From Burkholderiales bacterium (lineage in GTDB: Bacteria > Pseudomonadota > Gammaproteobacteria > Burkholderiales > Burkholderiaceae_C), in contig JADJCH010000011.1 of NCBI GenBank assembly GCA_016703325.1, forward strand, positions 62,001-126,000: a stretch of 64,000 bases of DNA, given 5' to 3'. Below are positions 16,918-25,178 of this stretch, piece by piece. The notes below the pieces were generated by a model. That model was not told the origin of the DNA, ran no database searches, and saw nothing but the letters and a program-made list of their open reading frames with translations. Position numbers and translations under genes: made by a program. How positions within the stretch are numbered: the first letter of the stretch is position 1; every line of letters begins with the position of its first letter.

Positions 16918-18318
16918 CTATACCGGCGGCTCCAGGCGCTCCAGGCTGCGCAGCAGGCCACTGGTGCTGGGTCGCTCCAGGAACACGCAGCGTTTGCCGG
17001 TGCGTTTGCAATGGTCCTTCACCCGCCAGTAGGCGTTGTGGCTGATGCAGCCGGCCTGGCAGAGCACCAGATCGGCCGCACCGAGCTGGGCGTCGAGCTG
17101 GGCCACATGGCTTTCCTCTCCGCCGTCGTGGTGCAGGAAACGCCCGCCCTGATGCTCCACGATGTGCCGATACATCGGCACGCTGGCCGGCCGACCGCCC
17201 ACACACAGCACCACCTGGTCCTGCAGCAGCGCGGTTGCGGCCTCGGGGGCTGGATGCAGCAGTTCGCCGTCGCCGACCTGCCCTGCCCCGGGGTCTGACT
17301 CGACACGCAGCGATGGCGCACGGTGGCCTCCGTTCACCCACTCCCGGCGGCGCAGCTGCCGCTCCAGCTCCTGGAGGCGCTCCTGCTGCTCGGCCACCTG
17401 CCGCGCCAGCGCCTCGCGCGAGCGCAGCTCCGGCACCTCCTGCTCCAGGCGGCGCAGTTCGTCGCGCAGCTGGGCCATCAGGGTCTCGCGGCCCAGCAAC
17501 TGCGCACGCACCTGCAGCAACTGAGCCTGCAAACGCTCCAGGTCCGCAGCCCGCCGGGCGGTCGACTGCTGCAGGCGCGCCCGCACGGCCGCCAGTTCCC
17601 GGTCGCGTTCGGCCAACCGGGCCTCCAGCTGCAGCAGCCGTTTCGCATCGGCCCGTTCCTGTGTGCCCACCTGGTGCTGCAGCATGTGCATCTCATGCAG
17701 CACCTCTGACTCCAGCTCCGCGTCACACAGCGGGTGGGTCAGCACCACCCAGAGCCAGCGCGACAGGTCGTGCCGGCGCACCGCCTCGCGCCACCGGGTC
17801 CGCAGGTCGTCCACGCTGCGCAGGCTGCCCCCGTGGCGCAGCTCCAGCGCACAGCGCTCCTCCAGCCCGCGCTGCAGGCTCTCGGACCAGTCCCCGCGTT
17901 GGGCCGCCGCCTGCACCGCAGCGCAGTGCAGTTCGTAGTCGTTGGAAAGAAGTTCGGCAGGCACGAAGCGCTGCGACAGCCGGCGCAGCAACCCCATCGA
18001 CAGGCAGCCGCCGATCACCGGGCAATGGGCATGGCGCGGCAGGTCCCACAGACGCCGGCGACGCGAGCCCTTGCCCTTGACGGCCGCGCCATCGGCACCA
18101 TCGCCGCCGTCCGCCCGGGACACCTCGCACCCCGCCGAACCGGCCATCGCCTGCGCCAACGCATTCAAGGCATGGTCGCGAGCGTCCGGGACCTCCGGCG
18201 GACGGCGCATCAGCAGCGCGCCAGATGGTGAGGACTCCACGGCGCCAGCCGCATCGGCAGGATCCAGCGCGCTGCCGCGCTCCATCAAATGCATCAGACC
18301 AGGACGGGGTGCGCACAT
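16918..18318 (-). CDS. DUF2325 domain protein with long coiled coil
   Basis: About 466 residues from ATG 18318, chosen for a purine-rich stretch upstream; a GTG at 18342 is in frame. The N-terminal part has a Cys/His segment (LPRHAHCPVIGGCLSMGLLR). A coiled coil rich in Glu, Arg, Gln and Leu occupies about 215-330. The C-terminal DUF2325 domain reads QVVLCVGGRPASVPMYRHIV, then DLVLCQAGCISHNAYWRVKD and KRTGKRCVFLERPS. DUF2325 proteins recur near iron and TonB genes in Betaproteobacteria; their biochemical role is unknown. The Cys pattern could bind a metal, which is a guess. Confidence 0.85.
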   Translation of the reverse strand: MCAPRPGLMHLMERGSALDPADAAGAVESSPSGALLMRRPPEVPDARDHALNALAQAMAGSAGCEVSRADGGDGADGAAVKGKGSRRRRLWDLPRHAHCPVIGGCLSMGLLRRLSQRFVPAELLSNDYELHCAAVQAAAQRGDWSESLQRGLEERCALELRHGGSLRSVDDLRTRWREAVRRHDLSRWLWVVLTHPLCDAELESEVLHEMHMLQHQVGTQERADAKRLLQLEARLAERDRELAAVRARLQQSTARRAADLERLQAQLLQVRAQLLGRETLMAQLRDELRRLEQEVPELRSREALARQVAEQQERLQELERQLRRREWVNGGHRAPSLRVESDPGAGQVGDGELLHPAPEAATALLQDQVVLCVGGRPASVPMYRHIVEHQGGRFLHHDGGEESHVAQLDAQLGAADLVLCQAGCISHNAYWRVKDHCKRTGKRCVFLERPSTSGLLRSLERLEPPV

Positions 18319-18530
18319 CAGGACACCCCCACCACAAACCACTCCACCCGCATCATCACCATGTCCACACCTCGCCGAACGCAGTCGAAATCAGGAGAAA
18401 AGGGAGAGGAAGGTCGACTGGCTGGCAGGTCCGGCGCAGGCTTCAGACGCCACAGCGCCGCACGGGCTGGCAAGGGCGGCGCCACGGCGGCACCCCGTCG
18501 AGAAACTCGGAAAACGAGCGAAACCAGCGG

Positions 18531-18752
18531 CTACTTGGTCAGGATCAGCTTGCCCAACGACGTCAGGCGCAGCCGGTAGACCATGCCGTCATGTTCGATT
18601 TCGACCTCCTTGCGTTCGCCCAGCAGAACCCGGCTGTGCCAGCGCTGCGGCCGATCCGGCTCCTGCTCACCAAAGGGAGCGGCCGACACGGGCGGATGGG
18701 CCGGCCGCATTTCATCGTGCCCGAGGTTCATGACCGAAAGTGGTGATCGCAT
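18531..18752 (-). CDS. hemP: Hemin uptake protein HemP
   Basis: 73 residues from ATG 18752. The C-terminal half (WHSRVLLGERKEVEIEHDG, then YRLRLTSLGKLILTK) is the HemP signature, including the LTxxGKLILTK end. In Burkholderia relatives HemP is a Fur-controlled activator needed for heme uptake gene expression. It lies 29 bases downstream of fur with a Fur-box-like site between them. The linked heme-type genes here are the CobN-like operon on the other side of fur. The gap 18319-18530 shows no gene. Confidence 0.9.
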   Translation of the reverse strand: MRSPLSVMNLGHDEMRPAHPPVSAAPFGEQEPDRPQRWHSRVLLGERKEVEIEHDGMVYRLRLTSLGKLILTK

Positions 18753-18763
18753 GCCATAACTGT

Positions 18764-18783
18764 AATGCGACCCATTCCTATTT
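18764..18783. promoter_or_regulatory. Fur-box-like site before hemP
   Basis: Read on the minus strand, AAATAGGAATGGGTCGCATT lies 12 bases upstream of the hemP start and touches the fur stop codon. It resembles the other AAATAGGAAT-type sites in this window. Confidence 0.5.
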
Positions 18784-19225
18784 ACAAGTCTTTTGACAGC
18801 ACCGTCCGCGACAGTTCTTCCCGGCAACGCCCGCAAGTGCCCAGCAGGGACAGGTGGTGCTCCACCAGCAGGAATCCGCGCTCCTGCGCCACCCGCTGCT
18901 GAAGCGCCTCGATCTGCGCATCGTGAAACTCCTCGACACGGCCGCAGCGCACGCAGACGAGGTGGTCGTGGTGCCCGTCTCGCGCCAATTCGTACACCGC
19001 GTGCCCGGCCTCGAAGGTCTGGCGCTGCACCAGCCCGACCTGCTCCAGCTGGCTCAACACCCGGTACACCGTGGCCAGACCGATCTCCACACCCTGAAAG
19101 ATCAGGCAGCGATGCACCTCATCGGCACTCATGTGCCCGCGGCCATCGCGCAGCACCTCCAGCACCTTGGTGCGCGGCAGGGTCACCTTCAACCCGCGCG
19201 TGCGCAACTCATCGCCATTCGCCAT
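18782..19225 (-). CDS. fur: Ferric uptake regulator Fur
   Basis: 147 residues from ATG 19225. The N-terminal winged helix shows LKVTLPRTKVLEVLRDGRGH and GLATVYRVLSQLEQVGLV; the metal and dimerisation part shows GHHDHLVCVRCGRVEEFHD and a second pair CGRC, the usual structural zinc site. This fits Fur better than Zur, which is encoded separately at 45.2 kb. It sits between hemP and the divergent CobN-like operon, and a Fur-box-like repeat lies upstream, consistent with autoregulation. Confidence 0.93.
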   Translation of the reverse strand: MANGDELRTRGLKVTLPRTKVLEVLRDGRGHMSADEVHRCLIFQGVEIGLATVYRVLSQLEQVGLVQRQTFEAGHAVYELARDGHHDHLVCVRCGRVEEFHDAQIEALQQRVAQERGFLLVEHHLSLLGTCGRCREELSRTVLSKDL

Positions 19226-19281
19226 GCCGCCCCTTCCCGCCTGTTCGCATTTCGCATCACACATTCTTCCATGATAGTTTG

Positions 19282-19302
19282 CTAATGCAAAGCATTCGCA
19301 TT
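19282..19302. promoter_or_regulatory. Fur-box-like repeat in the fur / CobN-like divergent region
   Basis: CTAATGCAAAGCATTCGCATT resembles the strong site at 46175-46197. It lies about 57 bases upstream of fur. Confidence 0.55.
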
Positions 19303-19366
19303 GAAGTCCATCCATGGGAACGCCGCGTTGCCGGCATGACACGTCCGCAGGGTCAGGGATTAAATT

Positions 19367-19389
19367 TAATACGAATCGTTCTCATTTTA
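19367..19389. promoter_or_regulatory. Fur box upstream of the CobN-like operon
   Basis: TAATACGAATCGTTCTCATT followed by TTA lies in an AT-rich stretch about 200 bases upstream of the CobN-like start. It contains GAATCGTTCTC, a good Fur half-site pair. Apart from the two Fur sites, the 364-base gap 19226-19589 shows no gene. Confidence 0.65.
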
Positions 19390-19589
19390 TAGTAACATTT
19401 CAGCATCCCAGCCAGCCGCGGACCACCAGGGCCGCCCATCGCCAGCCGGATGAACCCCCTTCATTCCGGAGTCCCGCGTGGTCACCTGTCCCCTGCACCT
19501 TTCGCAAGCGCCGGCATGCCCAGACGCCTGGCAGCCCGGCCGGAATGTGGCACTGGGTGTGCGCACGCAGTTCTGAGCAGCCCACCGTG

Positions 19590-22500
19590 ATGCAGCCCCA
19601 ACAGCAGCCGGCCGATGTCCTGTCGGTGCCGCGGCACGGCCGTGCGCCGCAGCCGGCCTCCCCCTCCGTCGCCCAGTTGTGCCGCCGCCAGCGCCGCCTT
19701 GCGATGGGCTGGCTGGCGCTGGTGCTGCTGGTGCTGCTGCTGTCGGCCTGGCTGCAGCCGGCACGGGCGGCGGCGGGCGCCGCACCGGCCGCAGGCACAG
19801 CGGCCCGGGTGCTGGTCGTCACCACCAGCCCGGTGGCCGCGGGCAAGTTCGTCTCGCTGCAGCGGCTGGCCGCGGCCGAGGGGCTGGCGCTGGAGGCCCG
19901 CTTCGTGGAGAAACTGCCTGCGGACACCGACCCCGCCTTCTGGGACGGGGCCGACCTGGTGCTGCTGGACACCCCGCGCGCCCACATGGAGGAGTTCGTA
20001 CGTGCGCGCCTGGCCAAGGCGCTGCCGGCGCTGGCAACACGGCCGCACGTCTGGCTGGGCACCGCCGCCCCCACCCCCGGCGGCGGGCTGGACGCCGCAC
20101 TGGCCCGGCGGCTGCACGGCTACTTCGTCAACGGCGGCCAACACAACTTCGAAAACCTGTTCAAGACGCTGTCAGCCTGGGCGGGCGATCGGCGCGGCAG
20201 CACCTGGAAGCAGGCCGCTGCCGCGCCGATCGTGTTCCCGGTGGCCGGCATCTACCACCCCGATCTGCCGCAGTTGGTGCTGGACGGCCCGCAGCGCTGG
20301 CTGGCCTGGCGCGGCATCGACGCGGCGCTGCGCCCTCCGGTGGTGGCCATCGCCTTTCACCAGCAGAGCATCGCCGCGCAGCAGACCGGCCTGATCGACC
20401 ACCTGGTGCGGCGCATCGAGGCCGCCGGCGCGCTGGCGCTGCCCTTCTACAGCCCGGTGATGGAGCCCGATGCGCTGCGCCGCCTGCTGACCCCGGCGCC
20501 GGGCGGGCGCCCGCTGGCCGACGTGATCATCAACACCCAGATCACGCTCAACCCGGAGGGCCGGCGCACCGAGCTGGCCGCCCTGGGCCTGCCGGTACTG
20601 CAGGCGATGCAATACCGTCGCGGCGACGAGGCGGCCTGGGCCGCCGACCCGCAGGGCGTGCCGCTGATGGACGTGCCCTTCTACCTGGCCCAGGCCGAAT
20701 ACGCCGGGGTCACCGACCTGCAGATCGCCGCGGCCACCCGTGCCGGCGACGAGCAGGTGGTGCCCATCACCGCCCAGGCCGATGCGGTGGTGGCCAAGGC
20801 GCTGAACCTGGTACAGCTGCAGCGCCGCCCGGCGGCCGACAAGCGTGTGGCGATCTTCTTCTGGAACTACCCGGCCGGGGAGAAGAACCTCTCGGCCAGC
20901 TTCATGAACCTGCCGCGCAGCCTGAGCGGCACGCTCAGCGCGCTGCAGGGCGCCGGCTACCGCACGCAGGCCCTGGACGAGCAGCCGCTCACGGCCCGCC
21001 TGCAGCGCCTGCTGGCGCCCGGCTACCGCCCGGCCGATGACCCGGCGGTGCTGGGCGAGCTGCTGCGCGACGGCCTGGCCGACCGGCTGCCGGTGGCCGA
21101 CTACCGCCGCTGGCTGCAGGCCCTGCCGCCCCAGGTCGGCCAGGCCCTGCAGCAGCGCTGGGGCGAGCCCGAGCGCAGCAGCATGGTGCTGCGCGACGCG
21201 TCCTGGCGCGGCGGCGAGCCCTTCTTCGTGGTGCCGCGGCTGCAGCTCGGCCACGTCACGCTGCTGCCGCAGCCCGGCCGGGCCGAGCGGGGCGGTGACA
21301 AGGAAAAGGCGCTGTACCACTCCACCACCGCGCTGCCCTCGCACTTCTACCTCGCGGTGTACCTCTGGGCGCGGCAGGCCTTTGCCGCAGATGCCCTGGT
21401 GCACTTCGGCACCCACGGCACGCAGGAGTGGCTGCCGGGCAAGGAGCGCGGCCTGTCGGTGTTCGACTGGCCGACGCTGGCGGTGGGCGACACGCCGGTG
21501 GTCTACCCCTACATCGTCGACAACATCGGCGAGGCCACCCAGGCCAAGCGGCGCGGGCGCGCCACCATCATCAGCCACCAGACGCCGCCGCTCACCCCGG
21601 CCGGCCTGCACGACCGGCTGACCCGCATCCACGACCTGCTGCACCAGTGGATCGCGCAGGACGCCGGCGGCGTGAAGGAGCAGATCCGCGCCGAGTTCCT
21701 GGCCGACCTGCGGCGCGAGCGCATCCACCTGGACATGGGCTGGAGCGATGCGCGCATCGCCGCGGACTTCGACGGCTTCGTCGCCGCGGTGCACGACCAC
21801 CTGCACGAGCTGGCCCTGACCGTGCAGCCGATGGGCCTGCACACCTTCGGCCGCGGTGTGGACGAGAAGTGGCGCATCGCCCAGGTGCTGACCATGTTGG
21901 GCAAGGACTTCTGGGAGGGCGTCAAGGACCCGAACGACGCGAAGGAAGAAGCCGACGAGCTGATGGTGGCCGACTACACGAAGCTGGTCGAAACGAAGCC
22001 CTACCGCCTGCTGGCCGCGCACCTGAAGGACGGCGCCGAGGTGCCGCACCTGGACGCGGCGGCGCGCGAGAAGCTCGCCCAGGCGCGCCGCTGGTACGAG
22101 GACCTGGGCGCGGCCAACGAGCTGCGTGCCCTGCTGGGCGCGCTGGACGGGCGCTACACCCCCACCAGCTACGGCGGCGACCCGATCAAGAACCCCGACG
22201 CCCTGCCCACCGGGCGCAACCTCTACGGCTTCGACCCCAGCCGCGTACCGACGAAGGCCGCCTGGGAGGCCGGCAAGCAGGCGCTGGACCAGCTGCTGGC
22301 CACCCACCGCGTCAAGTCCGGCCGGCTGCCGAAGAAGCTCACCTTCACACTCTGGTCGGTGGAGACCATGCGCCACTTCGGCCTGCTGGAGGCGCAGGCT
22401 CTCTGGGCGCTGGGGGTGCAGCCGCAGTGGGACGCAGGCGGGCGGGTCTCGGGCGTCAAGCTCATCGCGCGCGAGCAGCTCGGCCGGCCCCGGGTGGACG

Positions 22501-23762
22501 TGGTGCTGTCGGCCACCGGGCTGTACCGCGACCACTTTCCCAACGTGATGAAGCAGCTCGCCGAGGCGGTGCGCCTGGCCAGCGAAGCCCGCGCCGAGGC
22601 CGACAACCCGGTGGCGGCCAACTCGGCGCGCATCGAACGCAGCCTCGTCGCCAACGGCGTGCCGGCGGCCGAGGCCCGCGCGGCAGGCGCCACCCGCCTC
22701 TTCTCCAGCGAATCGGGCCGCTACGGCAGCGGGCTGGACGATGCCGCACTGGCCACCGACACCTGGAAGACCCAGGGCGAAGGCGACCGCAAGCTGGCCG
22801 AGCTCTACCTCTCGCGCATGCAGTACGCCTACGGCCCGGACGAGGCCACCTGGGGCCGCGCCGGCGTCTCCACCGCCGCCCGGCTCAACCTCTACGCCGA
22901 GCACCTGCGCGGCACCGAGGCGGCGGTGCTCTCGCGCAGCAGCAACCTCTACGGCATGCTGACCACCGACGACCCCTTCCAGTACCTGGGCGGCATCGGC
23001 CTGGCGGTGCGCCACCTGGACGGCCAGGCGCCGGAGCTCTACATCAGCAACCTGCGGGGAGCCGGCGGCGGGCGCGTCGAGGGCGCCGCGCAGTTCCTGG
23101 CCAAGGAGCTGGCCACGCGCAACTTCCACCCCGGCCACATCCAGGGCCTGATGGCCGAGGGCTACGCCGGCACGCTGGCGGTGCTCGACGGCATCAACAA
23201 CTTCGCCGGCTGGCAGAGCGTGGCGCGCGAGATCGTGCGCCACGACCAGTGGCAGGAGTTCATGGACGTCTACGTGCGCGACAAGCACAACCTCGGCCTC
23301 AAGCCGTGGTTCGAGCAGCACAACCCGCACGCGCTCGCCCAGAGCATCGAACGCATGATCGAAGCCGCCCGCCTCGGCCAGTGGCAGGCCGACCCGAAGG
23401 CCCTGGCCGAGCTGCTGGATCGTTACCGTGACCTGGCGCTGCGCCACGCGGTCCGCAGCGACAACGCGGTGTTCGAGCAATTCGTGGCCCAGGCCGGCTT
23501 CGGGTTGGCGGCGCCACAGCCCGAGGCCACCGCGGCCCAGGCACGGGCCGAGCCGCCCCCCGCGCAGCCGGCGCCTGCGCCTGTTCCGCCCGCGCCGACA
23601 GCACCGCCGATCGAGGGCCTGCGGCTGGAGCAGGTGCCGCCGCGCCCGCAACCGCCGGCCGTCCTGACGCTGGCGGGGCTGGCCCTGCTGCTGCTGTCGC
23701 TGCTGGGTGGCGCCGCGCGGGCCTGGCGCCACCCGGTCCTGGGCGCCGCCCGTGCGGCTTGA
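19590..23762 (+). CDS. Membrane-anchored CobN/HmuS-like chelatase-family protein (putative tetrapyrrole dechelatase)
   Basis: 1390 residues from ATG 19590. A hydrophobic N-terminal segment (MGWLALVLLVLLLSAWLQ, about 39-56) and a C-terminal one (VLTLAGLALLLLSLLGG) after a Pro-rich linker suggest a periplasmic protein anchored at both ends. Between them lies the CobN/ChlH fold: HFGTHGTQEWLPGK (605-618), PVVYPYIVDNIGEATQAKRRG and DPFQYLGGIGLAV. Ordinary CobN is cytosolic and needs CobS/CobT, neither of which is here. The next genes encode a TolQ/ExbB-like and a DUF2149 protein, the set known from Bacteroidetes hmuSTUV loci, where HmuS removes iron from heme. Upstream are a Fur box, fur and hemP. 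Heme dechelation is therefore my favoured role. Cobalt insertion is the conventional label. Confidence 0.85.
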   Translation: MQPQQQPADVLSVPRHGRAPQPASPSVAQLCRRQRRLAMGWLALVLLVLLLSAWLQPARAAAGAAPAAGTAARVLVVTTSPVAAGKFVSLQRLAAAEGLALEARFVEKLPADTDPAFWDGADLVLLDTPRAHMEEFVRARLAKALPALATRPHVWLGTAAPTPGGGLDAALARRLHGYFVNGGQHNFENLFKTLSAWAGDRRGSTWKQAAAAPIVFPVAGIYHPDLPQLVLDGPQRWLAWRGIDAALRPPVVAIAFHQQSIAAQQTGLIDHLVRRIEAAGALALPFYSPVMEPDALRRLLTPAPGGRPLADVIINTQITLNPEGRRTELAALGLPVLQAMQYRRGDEAAWAADPQGVPLMDVPFYLAQAEYAGVTDLQIAAATRAGDEQVVPITAQADAVVAKALNLVQLQRRPAADKRVAIFFWNYPAGEKNLSASFMNLPRSLSGTLSALQGAGYRTQALDEQPLTARLQRLLAPGYRPADDPAVLGELLRDGLADRLPVADYRRWLQALPPQVGQALQQRWGEPERSSMVLRDASWRGGEPFFVVPRLQLGHVTLLPQPGRAERGGDKEKALYHSTTALPSHFYLAVYLWARQAFAADALVHFGTHGTQEWLPGKERGLSVFDWPTLAVGDTPVVYPYIVDNIGEATQAKRRGRATIISHQTPPLTPAGLHDRLTRIHDLLHQWIAQDAGGVKEQIRAEFLADLRRERIHLDMGWSDARIAADFDGFVAAVHDHLHELALTVQPMGLHTFGRGVDEKWRIAQVLTMLGKDFWEGVKDPNDAKEEADELMVADYTKLVETKPYRLLAAHLKDGAEVPHLDAAAREKLAQARRWYEDLGAANELRALLGALDGRYTPTSYGGDPIKNPDALPTGRNLYGFDPSRVPTKAAWEAGKQALDQLLATHRVKSGRLPKKLTFTLWSVETMRHFGLLEAQALWALGVQPQWDAGGRVSGVKLIAREQLGRPRVDVVLSATGLYRDHFPNVMKQLAEAVRLASEARAEADNPVAANSARIERSLVANGVPAAEARAAGATRLFSSESGRYGSGLDDAALATDTWKTQGEGDRKLAELYLSRMQYAYGPDEATWGRAGVSTAARLNLYAEHLRGTEAAVLSRSSNLYGMLTTDDPFQYLGGIGLAVRHLDGQAPELYISNLRGAGGGRVEGAAQFLAKELATRNFHPGHIQGLMAEGYAGTLAVLDGINNFAGWQSVAREIVRHDQWQEFMDVYVRDKHNLGLKPWFEQHNPHALAQSIERMIEAARLGQWQADPKALAELLDRYRDLALRHAVRSDNAVFEQFVAQAGFGLAAPQPEATAAQARAEPPPAQPAPAPVPPAPTAPPIEGLRLEQVPPRPQPPAVLTLAGLALLLLSLLGGAARAWRHPVLGAARAA

Positions 23763-23790
23763 GTCCCTTGTCGTTTCCTGGAGAGAACCC

Positions 23791-24291
23791 TTGTCCGAGC
23801 TGATCGAAACCACGATGTACCAGGTCTCGCAGGTCTTCCTGCTGCCGACCCTGGCGCTGATTGCCCTGCTCTTCCTCTACGCCTTCTGGGTGCTGGGCGA
23901 GTTTGCCGTGCTGGCCTGGCGCCGCCGCGGCGGCGCCGGGCGCCCGCTGCTGGCGCTGCACCGCGCCGCCGCGCCGCAGGGGCTGAGCGAGGACGAACTG
24001 GACCTGCAGGCCCACCGCCTGCTGGAGGGCCCGCGCATCGCCAGCCGCGTCACGCCCATGCTCGGCCTGGTGGCCACCATGATCCCGATGGGCCCGGCAC
24101 TGAAGGGCCTGTCCGACGGCAACCTCGCCCGGGTGTCCGACAACCTCACTGTGGCCTTCTCGGCGGTGATCCTGGCGCTGATCGCCGCGTCCATCACCTT
24201 CTGGGTGGCCAACGTGCGCCGCCGCTGGCTGGCCGAGGAGATGCTGCTGATCGCCCAGGGCGTCACGGCAGGCCCGGCAGGAGCACGCTGA
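23791..24291 (+). CDS. TolQ/ExbB/MotA-like proton channel protein of the HmuS-type operon
   Basis: 166 residues. TTG 23791 is chosen because GGAGAG lies 8 bases upstream; ATG 23815 is an alternative. Three membrane stretches are visible: FLLPTLALIALLFLYAFWVL, then ITPMLGLVATMIPMGP-like (TPMLGLVATMIPMGPALKGL), then VAFSAVILALIAASITFWV. The middle one corresponds to the ExbB/TolQ channel signature. The protein is much shorter than ExbB at 13 kb and is a distinct subfamily. It starts 28 bases after the CobN-like gene and overlaps the DUF2149 gene (TGATG). It may energise the CobN-like protein by proton flow. Confidence 0.85.
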   Translation: MSELIETTMYQVSQVFLLPTLALIALLFLYAFWVLGEFAVLAWRRRGGAGRPLLALHRAAAPQGLSEDELDLQAHRLLEGPRIASRVTPMLGLVATMIPMGPALKGLSDGNLARVSDNLTVAFSAVILALIAASITFWVANVRRRWLAEEMLLIAQGVTAGPAGAR

Positions 24292-24638
24292 TGGCGCTGA
24301 AGCTGCTGCACGAGGCGGAGACCGACGACCCCATCCTCTCGGTGGTCAACCTCATCGACCTCTTCCTGGTCATCATCGCCGCGCTGCTGGTCACGGTGGC
24401 GCAGAACCCGCTGATGAATCCCTTCAGCCACCGCGATGTCACCGTCATCACCGACCCCGGCAAACCCTCGATGGAAGTACTGATCAAGAAGGGCGAAAAG
24501 ATCGAGAAGTACAAGGCCAACGGCCACATCGGCAGCGGCGACGGCGAAAAGGCCGGTGTGGCCTACCGCATGAAGGACGGCTCGATGGTCTACGTGCCCG
24601 AGGGCGGTGCACCTGCCGCCGCGGCATCCGCACCCTGA
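24291..24638 (+). CDS. DUF2149 membrane protein of the HmuS-type operon
   Basis: 115 residues. After EAETDDPILSVVNLIDLF, a single membrane helix (FLVIIAALLVTVAQN) precedes a short periplasmic domain (ITDPGKPSMEVLIKKGEKIE, then KAGVAYRMKDGSMVYVPEGG). This is the DUF2149 pattern. The layout is that of an ExbD-like partner: a short cytoplasmic tail with an acidic NLIDLF, one helix and a small soluble domain. Its start overlaps the stop of the channel gene, so the two are co-translated. The third gene of the CobN-like operon. Confidence 0.87.
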   Translation: MALKLLHEAETDDPILSVVNLIDLFLVIIAALLVTVAQNPLMNPFSHRDVTVITDPGKPSMEVLIKKGEKIEKYKANGHIGSGDGEKAGVAYRMKDGSMVYVPEGGAPAAAASAP

Positions 24639-24721
24639 GAACCTGTGAACGGCGAATACCATCTCCGGCCCGCAGGCCTGCTTCACGCCAGCCTGATGAT
24701 GAAGATCGACCGGAGCCCTTG

Positions 24722-25126
24722 ATGAACATTGCCAGTTTCGACGACCTGCTGCGCGCAGCCTCTGAACAAGCCGAACCGCAGCGGCTGCTGTTTGTTTTCA
24801 CCGCCGCCGAATTGCCGAGCGACGCCACCCCCGGTCAGCGCGCGCGCTTCCGGGCCGGCAGAGGGGGCACCCTGACCCCGCTGATGTGCGTGGACAAATC
24901 GCCCGCCGAGCTGAACTCCTTCAATGCCCTGCTCGACGAGTCCCGGCGGGCCGGCCCCCCCTGGGACATCGTCTTCGTGGCGGCACTGTCGGGCAGCGCC
25001 GGCCGCAGCCCCACCAGCGCCGACGCCGACGCGCCGCTGCAGCGCATGGTCGAGTCGATCCAGTCCGGGCGCATCGCCGGCTTCATTCCCTTCGATGCCC
25101 AAGGTCAGCCGGTTCACTTCGGCTGA
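24722..25126 (+). CDS. Conserved protein of unknown function
   Basis: 134 residues from ATG 24722 (a TTG lies one codon upstream). No membrane segment or signal peptide. Recognisable blocks are RLLFVFTAAELP, GRGGTLTPLMCVDKSPAEL, WDIVFVAALSG and GRIAGFIPFDAQGQPVHFG. I have seen similar Burkholderiales proteins carrying a label about ribonucleotide reductase subunit alpha, but nothing in the sequence (no radical or active-site Cys motifs, far too short) supports it. It lies 83 bases after the DUF2149 gene and could be co-transcribed. Confidence 0.75.
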   Translation: MNIASFDDLLRAASEQAEPQRLLFVFTAAELPSDATPGQRARFRAGRGGTLTPLMCVDKSPAELNSFNALLDESRRAGPPWDIVFVAALSGSAGRSPTSADADAPLQRMVESIQSGRIAGFIPFDAQGQPVHFG

Positions 25127-25178
25127 GCCTCACGGCACGAAGCGCTCGCGGGCGTACCACCCCGATGGAGACCGCACC

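Noticed and set aside
19590..23762. Calling the CobN-like protein a cobalamin-pathway cobaltochelatase
   Set aside because: It has membrane anchors, lacks CobS/CobT partners and cobalamin genes nearby, and sits in an iron-regulated context; the conventional label is kept only as an alternative.
20172..23813. A 1213-codon open frame on the minus strand opposite the CobN-like gene
   Set aside because: It is antisense to a gene with clear family motifs, is rich in Arg/Gln/Gly/His with no recognisable domain, and arises from high GC codon bias.
24722..25126. Labelling this protein as ribonucleotide reductase subunit alpha
   Set aside because: 134 residues without any reductase motif cannot be a catalytic subunit; the label appears to be a propagated error.
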